A DNA stretch of 17,677 nucleotides from Daldinia sp. FL1419 (Eukaryota > Ascomycota > Sordariomycetes > Xylariales > Hypoxylaceae), in assembly GCA_025201765.1 (NCBI GenBank), contig MU623683.1:1-17677 (forward strand), given 5' to 3'. A program made the translations under genes and the position numbers. Positions 10,147-17,677 of this stretch are shown here, one piece after another (position 1 is the stretch's first letter; each line of letters starts with the position of its first letter). Below the pieces are notes generated by a model. It searched no databases. It was not told the origin of the DNA and saw only the letters and a list, made by a program, of their open reading frames with translations.

Positions 10147-10997
10147 TCTTATTTACTAAAAAACCAATATAAAACATTATTTTTTATGATGTGTGATATT
10201 TATTATTAAAAATGATGTAAAAGGTTATTAATATTTTAATATAAATAATAAATAAAATTGTTAATAAAAAATTATTTAAAAAAAGTAATAAATAGAAATA
10301 TACTTTTATATAAAGGTAATTAATTTTTATAATAAAGATTTCTTCTTTTTTATCCAATAGCCCACTTAATTCTATTAATTTATTAATTATACCTAATATA
10401 TCTATATTTTTTGGTTTATTTTGAAAGATTTGCTTAAATATTATTATATGTGTTTGTTCCTTTTTTAGGTTGGGAATTTTGGATAGATTTTAATAGGTTG
10501 TTATATTAATTTATTTTATAAATTATTAGTTTATTTTTAAATTTATTTTGTAATTTTTGGAGATTATTGTTAAAGATTTTATTTTCTTTAAATATAATAT
10601 CCTTTAGTTTTATTATTTTATTAATATGTGGACTTTAAATTTTATATATATTTATAAATATATAATCTATTAAAAGATTTATCCATATTTTGGAATTAAA
10701 TTTTTTTAATTTGTTTAACTTTTTAAATATTATTGTTGCTATAATATAAGTTTTACAATTATATATCTAAAAGTGATCTTATTAAGGTTTTTAGTTATAA
10801 ATTGTAAAATTATTATTTGTATTAATATATGTATAAAATTAATTATATGGTATTTATTAATTTATTTTATATTATAATATTTAATTATATAAATATATTA
10901 TTGCTTTATAAATTTTAGGTTATAAAGAATAAAGTAATTTTGAATGTACCCTTATGGTTTTTATCTTATTTTTAATTATATCTTTTAAGTATTTAAC
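10147..10997 (-). mobile_element. core between inverted arms, internally deleted copia fragment
   Basis: This 851-bp core lies between two inverted arms. On the minus strand it contains a copia integrase C-terminal domain and linker (10509-10799). No gag, protease, reverse transcriptase or RNase H is present, so the parent copia element has lost most of its interior. Bases 10147-10508 and 10800-10997 show no assignable motif. Top-strand C is scarce from about 10440 to 10990. Inverted rather than direct LTR-like arms could come from autointegration, an inversion, or two separate insertions. Confidence 0.6.
10509..10799 (-). pseudogene. Ty1/copia integrase C-terminal domain fragment
   Basis: Reading leftwards on the minus strand with GAT at 10778-10776, about 90 codons follow the copia integrase C-terminal pattern. 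First comes KP...DHF-stop-IYNCKTY, as in the family's 'H-L-R-V-F/Y-x-C-x-A-Y'. Then I-W-I-N-L-L-I-D-Y stands where G-x-L-x-G-Y occurs, then N-I-Y-K-I-stop for 'N-I-Y-R-I-W', and finally K-L-K-D-I-I-F for 'R-x-R-D-V-I-F', the usual junction to reverse transcriptase. The differences (Gly to Asn or Asp, Trp to stop, Arg to Lys) are all transitions. The domain normally helps target or bind DNA during integration. The catalytic core and reverse transcriptase are absent. Internal stops lie at about 10767-10769 and 10635-10637. It is a different sequence from the corresponding part of element B. Confidence 0.8.
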
Positions 10998-11181
10998 TGG
11001 TGGTTATATGACTTATATCTTCAGTCTGACATATAACCCCTAAGAAATACTTATATATCTATTATTATATAAAGATAGGTTTTCCATCTATTTCTTTTAA
11101 ATAACTTTTTTTTTTTAAATAATTATAATATATTAATTTTACCCTTATTGTTATTTATTTTATTATTAATTTATTTTTATT
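10998..11181 (+). repeat. right inverted arm, inner segment
   Basis: This is the plus-strand counterpart of the inner 184 bp of the left arm, starting TGGTGGTTATATGAC. It includes CTGACATATAACCCC and a TATTATATAAAG box. It stops at TTATT (11177-11181), where copia element B is inserted, and resumes at 17180. With the outer segment it totals 579 bp, against 578 for the left arm. Confidence 0.88.
11177..11181. repeat. target site duplication of copia element B, left copy
   Basis: TTATT directly precedes the TG start of the 5' LTR and is repeated at 17175-17179. The uninterrupted left inverted arm has a single TTATT at the matching place, which confirms that this is a duplication created by the insertion. 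Confidence 0.93.
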
Positions 11182-11357
11182 TGTTGGCAGGAAGGAGCTC
11201 TATAGCACCTATTTGGCTTATTATGTAATTAGAGTATGTACCAGGGCTAAGCCTGGGTCCCCACTTAGAGTGGATTAATTTACAAATTTTTTAATTTTTA
11301 GATAGTTTTATTTATTTATTAAATATAATAATGTATTGTAATTTAATAATTCTTTTA
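11182..11357 (+). repeat. 5' LTR of copia element B
   Basis: It starts TGTTGGCAGGAAGG and ends TTCTTTTA (terminal CA now TA). It aligns without gaps to 16999-17174, with about 35 differences that are all transitions. The first 90 bases keep near-normal composition, including CCAGGGCTAAGCCTGGGTCC, whose CCAGGGCT/AGCCTGG part can fold back. The second half has lost nearly all C. Confidence 0.95.
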
Positions 11358-13464
11358 TAATAATATTTCATTTAAAAATAAAAATTTTAATAATTATAAT
11401 AGTTATTATATAATATTTTTAGTATTATTTGATATAAGATTGGATTTTAACAAAATTGGAATAATTAATATAAGTTAGAGAGAACTTAGAAATATGAGAA
11501 TTATAGGGATATTAAATAAGTTATAAATGTGTATGATGCGGTTGGAAGAGTAGTAAAGTATAATTATTGTTGGTTTGTAAGATAGTTTGGAAGAGCAGAG
11601 GGAATTATTAAATAGATTTATAATTAAACAAATTAAACTATATTTGAAATTTGAGTGATATAAAAGAATGGTGGAGAAAGTTAAAATGAGCTTTAATATT
11701 AATGCAATTTAATAAAATAATAATAATAAATTTATTAAGATTTTTACATATAAATTTCAAAATATATTTTATATAATAAAAGATAGTTTAGATAAAATGG
11801 TCAATTATTAGGCTAGAATTAAAGAAGAATTTAGAAAAATAAAGAAATTATAAATATTAATTTGCAATATATTTGGTATTTTTTCAAAGAATAATTTGTT
11901 TATATTGCCTTTGATTTTATTATTGGTGGAGTAGGTTAATGGAAAATTCTTTTATAAAAATAATAAATATTAATTGTTATATAAACCAAAATAATTGGAT
12001 TTAATTGATCAATTACTATTAATATTTTATTTGGTAGATAAAAAAGCTAATAAAGCAGTAATTAGGCCTATAATATTTATAAAATAAAAAAATCTTTCTT
12101 AAATTTTTAATAAAATGTTATATAAAGAAAAAATAGAAAAATAATTTGAAAAAGTAAAGAAATTAAAATTAAAAAAAGAAAAATGAATTTAAAAGGTTAC
12201 CTTTAACAACTTTATTATAATAAATAATAATCTTAATTTATTAAATTTATTATTAAACTTATTAAATTTATTAAATAAATTAAATAGAAATGGGTATAGA
12301 TTATTAAGTAGTAGTTTAAAGTTAGAAGATAACAAGGCTTTAACCTTTAATAATTTAATTCTACTGTTTTTAAAGAAGAAAAAAAATAAGAAAATAAAGA
12401 AAGATTTATAATTAAAATAATAATCCTTTAAATTAATTGATATAAAGATTATATTAAAATAGAAGAAATTTAATTTTTTGTTAGATAAAAATAATTATTT
12501 AAAGGGTTAATTAAATTGGTTAGTATATAAAGAAATGTTTATATTATTATTTAAGAAAATTAGTTATATTAAAAGAATGAAGTTAATTATAATAGATAAG
12601 TTGTAAATAATATAAGTAATTATAAAGATATATAAATGTAATCTGCTTAATTTAATTATTAATATATAAAAAGATATAAAGGTTTTAAAGTTATTAAATT
12701 ACATTTATATTTCTATAGGTAAGGTTTAATAATAAGAATTTTGGTTGGTATTTATTATAATGAGTTACGATAGAAAGGATCTTATTTAATATAATTTAAA
12801 ATAATAATAAATTGCATGTAACATATAGGAGGCTGGTATATTTTTTATTTTAGAACAAAAGATAACAATATTTTTAAATAATTATAAAGAAAAAATTAAG
12901 GAATGGGTTAAAATAATTTATAAAATTATATATTTTTAGAAGAATTATATAATTATAAAAATAATTAATAATTTTATTAATAAATTTAAAATTAAGATTG
13001 GTTTAAAAAGTTATAATTTTAGTTTAATTTATAATGTAAAGAAAAATTTAAAAAAACGGGGTAAGAAATTCCTTAAAAAATTAAAGATTTTTAATAATAA
13101 ACCTATATGGGATAGTGAAAAAAGTCTTTTTTATTATAAGTATAATAAATATGATTATTTTAAAAAAAATTATAAGAAAAATATTAATAATTAAAATGTT
13201 ATTTAGAGTATTAATTAAACCTAAATAAGTTAGGTTTTGTAACTACTTATTAAATTAAATTAATATGTGAATTTAAATAATAGCATTTATATAATCAAAA
13301 TTAATAAAAATATATTAAAATTAATAATTATAATATATAATAAAAAGTATTTAAAAATTAACTTAATGTATAATATATAAAATTTCATAGTAATTTTAAC
13401 AAAGAATATAGTAATTAGAAAAGGTTATAAAATATACTATTATTTTTTACCCAAAATATATAAG
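11358..13464 (+). pseudogene. gag region of copia element B
   Basis: This 2.1-kb region precedes the protease. The top strand keeps G and is almost without C, so coding-strand C-to-T mutation dominates. Frames are broken by TAA, TAG and shifts, and the N-terminal capsid part could not be aligned by eye to a copia gag domain. The decisive evidence is a mutated CCHC zinc knuckle at 13132-13173, placed about 290 bases before the protease box, as expected for the nucleocapsid end of gag. Gag would form the virus-like particle in the cytoplasm and bind element RNA. No PBS could be read just after the 5' LTR. Confidence 0.7.
13132..13173 (+). pseudogene. CCHC zinc knuckle with all four ligands changed to Tyr
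   Basis: Fourteen codons read YYKYNKYDYFKKNY. Spacing is exactly C-x2-C-x4-H-x4-C, with Tyr at each ligand. TGT to TAT needs one G-to-A change and CAT to TAT one C-to-T change, so all four losses fit single transitions. The surrounding basic residues fit an RNA-binding nucleocapsid. As it stands it cannot bind zinc. Confidence 0.85.
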
Positions 13465-13728
13465 TTATTATTTAATACAGGAGTTAATGTGCATATCACG
13501 AACAATCCAAACAACTTTCTCTTTAACATGATAGTTGATATTAGTGGTAAGGGATATATTATAAATATTAGAATAAGATTTATATTAATCATGTAGATGG
13601 AAATGGTTGTTTATAAGTTTTATGGGAAAAATAATAACGCTATTAAAGTAACATTAAAATATGTATTTTTTATTAAAAATTTTCCCCTTAAAATCTTCTT
13701 TAAAAAGCTTTTATATAGAATAGGTAAT
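13465..13728 (+). pseudogene. aspartic protease of copia element B
   Basis: The frame runs 88 codons with one internal TAG (13594). It opens L-L-F-N-T-G-V-N-V-H-I-T at 13465-13500, where copia proteases have D-T/S-G-A; the catalytic Asp codon is AAT at 13474-13476, a G-to-A change from GAT. Further on, G-K-N-N-N-A-I-K-V-T-L-K at 13624-13659, then N-F-P-L-K-I-F at 13678-13698 and L-Y-R-I-G match the conserved stretch leading into the pre-integrase domain. The enzyme would have cleaved Gag-Pol inside the particle. The Asn at the active site and the stop make it inactive. Confidence 0.88.
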
Positions 13729-15020
13729 TAAATAAATAATTAATATATATGGAATATTAATGGAATAATTTTAATAACCTTAAATATATAAAAATAAAGA
13801 TTTTACCTTTAATAATATAATAAGTTAGAGTTGGTAATAATATTATTATTAAAATAATAGGAATATATATTGGAAATAAATATAAAAAATAATAATTAAG
13901 GATTAAAAAAGGTAATTAAATCCTTTAAATTATTAAAATTGTTAAGATTAATTAATAAAATGAAAGATAAATTAATCTTTTAATATTATTAATTATGTTA
14001 CCCTAATATAAATAAAATAAAATAAATTATTAATAAATTTATAAATATTAACCTAAATTAAAAAATAATTAAAAACCTACTGTATGTTGCTTATAATTAA
14101 GTGAAAATAATAAAAATACTTTTAAAAAAACTTTGAAAATAAATGAACTATATAGGCAAAATAATTTAATATAATATAAGTTCCTTATAATTTGCCTTTA
14201 TTAAAAAAAATAAATATTTTATATTAATAATTAATAATAATAATTTATGATACTAATTTATGGTATATAAAACAAAAAATAAAGTAATAGTAATTATTAT
14301 CAAATACTTTACACATTTATATAAGATATTTTAAATCTTTTTTAATCAAACTAACAGTTTATAATATCAAATAAAAATCTTATAAATTAATAATAAATGA
14401 GAATTTGGTATAAATTAATTAGAAATTTTTTATAAAGAAAAGGATGTGGAGTTAATTCTATCTATATTGTATAATTAATATCAGAATGGTATAGCAAAAA
14501 GGGGTATACATTTCTTGCAAAATAAGGCATAAACTATATATATTAAAATAAAAATACTTATCTATTTTTAAAATTTTATCTTAAAAATAATTATATATAT
14601 TATTAATAGGATTGGAATATTTATTTATAAAGGCATTATGTTATTTAAATAATATAAAAGTTATTTAAAACCTAAAAAAGATTATAAATTAAATAATATA
14701 TATTTAAAAATCTTTAAAAATTATTATTTTACCTTAATTAATCCAAATAATAGGGCTGTAATAGCTGAAAAATTTAAAATGCGTAATATAAAAATTATTT
14801 TCTTAAGTTATTACGGAGAATGTAATTATATTATATAATTCTTAAAAAAAGGTAAATTCTTAATAATACTGTATATTGTCTTTTATAAGTATTTTAAAAA
14901 CAATAATAATGTTTTAAATTTAAAAAATATTATTAAATTATTTCCTAAACATATATAAAAGTGTCTCCATTATAAAAAAACAGCCAAAGCTCCTAAAATC
15001 AGCGTACGAAACGCTAATAA
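13729..15020 (+). pseudogene. integrase of copia element B
   Basis: The N-terminal zinc domain is traceable as L-C-Y-P-N-I-N at 13993-14013, the place of 'L-G-H-P-N-I-N', with His now Tyr. The first catalytic Asp is probably F-N-I-I at 14165-14176, in a frame one base off from what follows because of an A-run at 14203-14210. The strand Y-F-I-L-I-I-N-N is at 14215-14238 ('I-I-D-D'). The second catalytic Asp is Asn at 14389-14391 in I-N-N-K-stop-E-F, where the family has D-N-G-x-E-F. The catalytic Glu is Lys at 14497-14499 in Q-N-G-I-A-K-R-G. The C-terminal domain follows, with Y-I-I-N-R near 14600 and F-L-S-Y-Y-G-E-C near 14800 (G-Y now S-Y). Integrase would have joined cDNA to host DNA. The end at about 15020 is approximate. 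Confidence 0.85.
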
Positions 15021-16254
15021 CAATATTATAAATAAAAATATCATTAATAAAGAAATAGGTCAAATTAAAAAAAAAAAAGGTCAATTTAAATAAATCATCT
15101 TAAATTTATATATTTATTAAATTTCAAATAAAATTAATAATATTTTTATAATTATTATAAATTAAAAGGGTATATTTAATAACTCTTTATTATCATATTT
15201 AAACGCCATCTAAAAAGACACTACAAATATTTTTATTTATATTAAGGTATTTTTTAAAAAATTTAGATAAATTAAAAAGAATAACCTTATATAAGAGTAT
15301 CTTGTTAATATAATTATATAAGATAAGGTATTTTAAATTAATGGAAATAACCTAACAATTAAAGAAGTTATAACCAATAATAATTAAGATTTATAATTTA
15401 AAACAATTTTTAAAGAAATTCAAAAAAACTTTGAACATAAAATATTTAATTTTAAGAAATTATAAGATATTATTTATAAATATTTAATAAATAATAAATA
15501 AATATTAAAAAAAAAATTCCTATTAATAAACCTATTAAATAAATATAAAGTACATATTTATATATAAAGATTTATATAATAAAAAAATATTAATTATAAT
15601 AAAATAATTATTATAATTATTCATATAATATCATAACAAATATTAATGATACTTATAACTTTTAATAGTTGGTATGTTATTTAAATTAATTTTATAATTA
15701 TATATTTAAATAATAACCTAATAAAGGATATCTTTATAAAATTTTTCCCATTTTTAAAAGAATATTTTAAAGAGTTTTTAGATAAAATGGATAAATATAA
15801 ATATATATTTAATAAGATTATTAAATTTATGAATTTCTTATATGGTTTAAAATAAATTAATATGGTATAATAAAGATATATATATGTGTTATTAGTTAAA
15901 AAAAAATATATACCATTAATATCAAATAATATAATATATATGAATAAAAATATAAAAAATATAATAACCTTATATATAAATAATTTTTTATTTTATAAAT
16001 TAAATGTTAAATACCTTTTAGTGTTGGTGATAAGTATTAAGGAAGATATATCTGTTATAGATTTAGGAGTTGCAAATTGGTTTCTTGGAGTTAGAATTAT
16101 GTGTTCCTTTTTTACAAGAAATATTTACCTTAATTAAAAATAATATGTTACAAAAGTATTAAAAAGTATTAGATTGGAAGAAAAGAAAGTGATATTAATA
16201 CTATTTAATTCCAAAAAAAAAAAAGTTATTTAGGCATATGGTTTAAAAAATGTT
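15021..16254 (+). pseudogene. reverse transcriptase of copia element B
   Basis: After a degraded G-poor linker, the frame becomes clear at K-E-Y-F-K-E-F-L-D-K-M-D-K from about 15757. It continues to F-L-Y-G-L-K at 15835-15852, the copia hallmark L-Y-G-L-K-Q, with Gln now TAA. W-Y-N-K follows in another frame. The active-site box L-Y-I-N-N-F-L-F sits at 15970-15993; copia has Y-V-D-D, and both Asp codons are AAT. Downstream, D-L-G-V-A-N-W-F-L-G-V-R-I at 16060-16098 is the highly conserved motif after the active box. The best open piece is 15886-16137 (83 codons). RT would have copied element RNA in the particle; loss of both aspartates abolishes this. The N-terminal limit is not resolved. Confidence 0.9.
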
Positions 16255-16965
16255 ACTAATACAGATGAAATTTTTAAATATATTTTTTTTATTGGAAAAA
16301 CAAATTTTCTAATATGTATTATAAGGTTTAATATTAATTTCACAATATTTACATAGATTTGTTTTATATATAATCCTATGGAAGTCCATTTAATTAATAT
16401 TAAATAAATAATAAGATATTTAAGAGATATAATAAAACAAAATATATGTTATTATAAATTAAATAATAATTATTTATATTACATATATAATTTATTAAGA
16501 TTATATAATACTATAGATATAAATTACACCTCTAATCTTATTATAAGAAAATTAACTACAAAATATGTATTTTTTATAGCTAGATTATTGATATTTTAAT
16601 ATATTAAGTTTTAATTTATTATAGTAAGAAGTTCCGATAAAACTAAATATATTACTTTAGGTAGTATAACAACTAACATTATATGAATATAGAACTTTTT
16701 TAAAAAATTAGGATTTATACTACTAAAATTTATTATAATATTATACAATAATACAATAATAATAATTTGGGTTAAAGAATTAGTAATAAACTATTAAAAG
16801 AGATATATTTGAAAGGAATACCATTATATTAGGTAAGAAATAAATAATAATAATATTATATTAAAGTATATATTAAGAAAAAAGAACTTTACAAACAATT
16901 TTATAAAGTTATTTAAGAAAAATAAATACCACAAATTTATAAAATTGTTAGGATTGAAGGATTAA
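16255..16965 (+). pseudogene. RNase H of copia element B
   Basis: The family's D-A-D-Y-A region reads D-I-N-Y-T-S-N from 16516, followed by R-K-L-T-T-K-Y-V-F-F-I-A, matching 'R-x-S-T-T/S-G-Y-V-F'. The S-x-E-A-E-Y motif reads S-D-K-T-K-Y at 16633-16650, both Glu changed to Lys. Further pieces are W-V-K-E-L near 16770, K-E-Y-H-Y-I-R near 16813, and L-G-L-K-D ending at TAA 16963-16965, the usual copia C-terminus. This domain would degrade the RNA strand after reverse transcription. It stays broadly legible because several codons escaped change, but acidic residues are gone. Confidence 0.85.
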
Positions 16966-16990
16966 TAATGGTTTTAATATAATGTTTCTA

Positions 16991-16998
16991 TAAGGGCA
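16991..16998 (+). promoter_or_regulatory. candidate polypurine tract remnant of element B
   Basis: TAAGGGCA lies directly before the 3' LTR start at 16999. Five purines (AAGGG) in this position are what remains of the plus-strand primer site. Its position, not its sequence, is the main evidence. Confidence 0.4.
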
Positions 16999-17174
16999 TA
17001 TTGGTAAGAAAGAGTTCTATAACACCTACTTGACTTATTATATAATTAGAATACGTACCAGGGCTAAACCTGGGTCCTTATTTAAAATAGACTAACCCAC
17101 AAATTTCTTAATTCTTAAATAGTTTTATTTACTTACCAAATATAACAATGTATTGCAGTCCAATAATTCCTTCA
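16999..17174 (+). repeat. 3' LTR of copia element B
   Basis: This 176-bp copy starts TATTGGTAAG (TG now TA) and ends ATTCCTTCA. The left half has lost G relative to the 5' LTR; the right half keeps C where the 5' LTR has T. The central ACCAGGGCTAA...CCTGGGTCC block is conserved in both. Confidence 0.95.
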
Positions 17175-17179
17175 TTATT
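17175..17179. repeat. target site duplication of copia element B, right copy
   Basis: TTATT follows the 3' LTR and matches 11177-11181 exactly. Confidence 0.93.
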
Positions 17180-17574
17180 TTATATATATATTTATTAATA
17201 TTAATTAATACTATTAAATAATTAGTAATATAAATTAGTAAGGTTAGAAGAATTATTATTATGATAATTTGGAAGCTTTTATTATAATAATATAAATAAT
17301 ATTAGCATTATATTTTTAATTACCTTTATAATAAATAATTATTATTTAATATTATCCAACCTTTAGGACATATATCTTCCCAAATTATTATTTTTATTAT
17401 TACATTTGTTTTTAATATTTATTATTATAATATTTTAACCAAAAAATTTAATATAAGTATAAAGTTATATCCTATTTAATAATATGGATATTATTTAAGT
17501 GGAAAATATAAATATATTTCATAAATTAATAAAATATTTACCTTTTTAAAATATAATGTTTATTAATTAATTTA
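17180..17574 (+). repeat. right inverted arm, outer segment
   Basis: The sequence resumes with TTATATATATATTTATT and is complementary, in inverted order, to the outer part of the left arm down to 9569. Shared blocks include ATTAATTAATA near 17210, the stretch from TAGTAATATA to about 17260, AACCTTTAGGACATATATCTTC near 17360 (left copy AACCTCTAGGACACATATCTTC) and the end TAATTAATTTA. Differences are mostly C/T or G/A. Similarity stops at about 17574. Confidence 0.88.
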
Positions 17575-17589
17575 TTTATTTATTATTAT

Positions 17590-17677
17590 TTATTTATTAC
17601 TACCCCGATTTACCTAGAATATATTACAGGTATCCGGTCCATCTCTTGGTATTTGTTCCGGGTAGGAACCGTGTTCC
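17590..17677. other. edge of AT-rich block, normal-composition DNA
   Basis: From about 17603 GC content jumps and CpG dinucleotides appear (CCCGAT, TCCGGTCC, TTCCGGGT, ACCGTG). No mutated-repeat pattern is visible. The piece is too short to assign a gene or repeat. It probably marks the return to unmutated, possibly gene-bearing sequence. Confidence 0.6.

Larger units (their letters stand above)
11182..17174 (+). mobile_element. Ty1/copia retrotransposon B, RIP-degraded
   Basis: This 5,993-bp element has 176-bp direct LTRs and a 5-bp duplication, inserted in the right inverted arm. Internal order is gag with zinc knuckle, protease, integrase, reverse transcriptase, RNase H, which is diagnostic of Ty1/copia since integrase precedes RT. 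Gag and the RT C-terminus are C-depleted on the top strand, while the integrase to RT linker is G-depleted, so mutation polarity switches inside one copy. Every catalytic motif I could check has lost most of its acidic residues. It has been immobile since mutation. Confidence 0.95.

Noticed and set aside
1..17677. Mitochondrial, apicoplast or Plasmodium-type genome because of extreme AT
   Set aside because: There are no tRNA, rRNA or respiratory genes and no long reading frames. Copia elements with transition-only LTR divergence fit a RIP-mutated fungal nuclear region better.

Overview
The window is extremely AT-rich DNA with no intact gene. It looks like heterochromatic, transposon-derived sequence from a filamentous ascomycete (Pezizomycotina). 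The evidence is two fungal-type Ty1/copia LTR retrotransposons and a fragment of a third. All are degraded by C-to-T changes on one strand or the other, which is the pattern left by repeat-induced point mutation (RIP). Within each LTR pair about one base in five differs. Nearly every difference is a transition and there are no indels.

Layout, left to right. Bases 1-640 are AT-rich with no recognisable gene. From about 640 to 2288, and again from 9110 to about 9525, lies one unclassified cytosine-depleted remnant. It is split by copia element A (2289-9109: 180-bp LTRs, 5-bp target duplication ATTAT). Element A carries a Pro/Gln-rich gag-like segment with hexapeptide repeats, a long unassignable middle, and a reverse transcriptase-RNase H segment that stays in one frame for about 1.35 kb. 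From 9569 to 17574 lies a second nested structure: two inverted arms of about 578 bp around an 851-bp core that holds a minus-strand copia integrase C-terminal fragment. The right arm is split by copia element B (11182-17174: 176-bp LTRs, target duplication TTATT). Element B keeps recognisable traces of gag zinc knuckle, protease, integrase, reverse transcriptase and RNase H in the usual copia order. At about 17590-17677 base composition rises abruptly and CpG reappears, so this looks like the edge of the AT-rich block.

None of the genes can function. The aspartates and glutamates of the protease, integrase, reverse transcriptase and RNase H motifs have mostly become Asn or Lys, zinc ligands have become Tyr, and Gln, Arg and Trp codons have become stops. 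The window is informative mainly as a record: nesting order, exact empty sites, blocks where strand polarity of mutation switches, and an inverted-repeat structure that could fold into a long hairpin. I found no tRNA, rRNA, CRISPR array or host gene.
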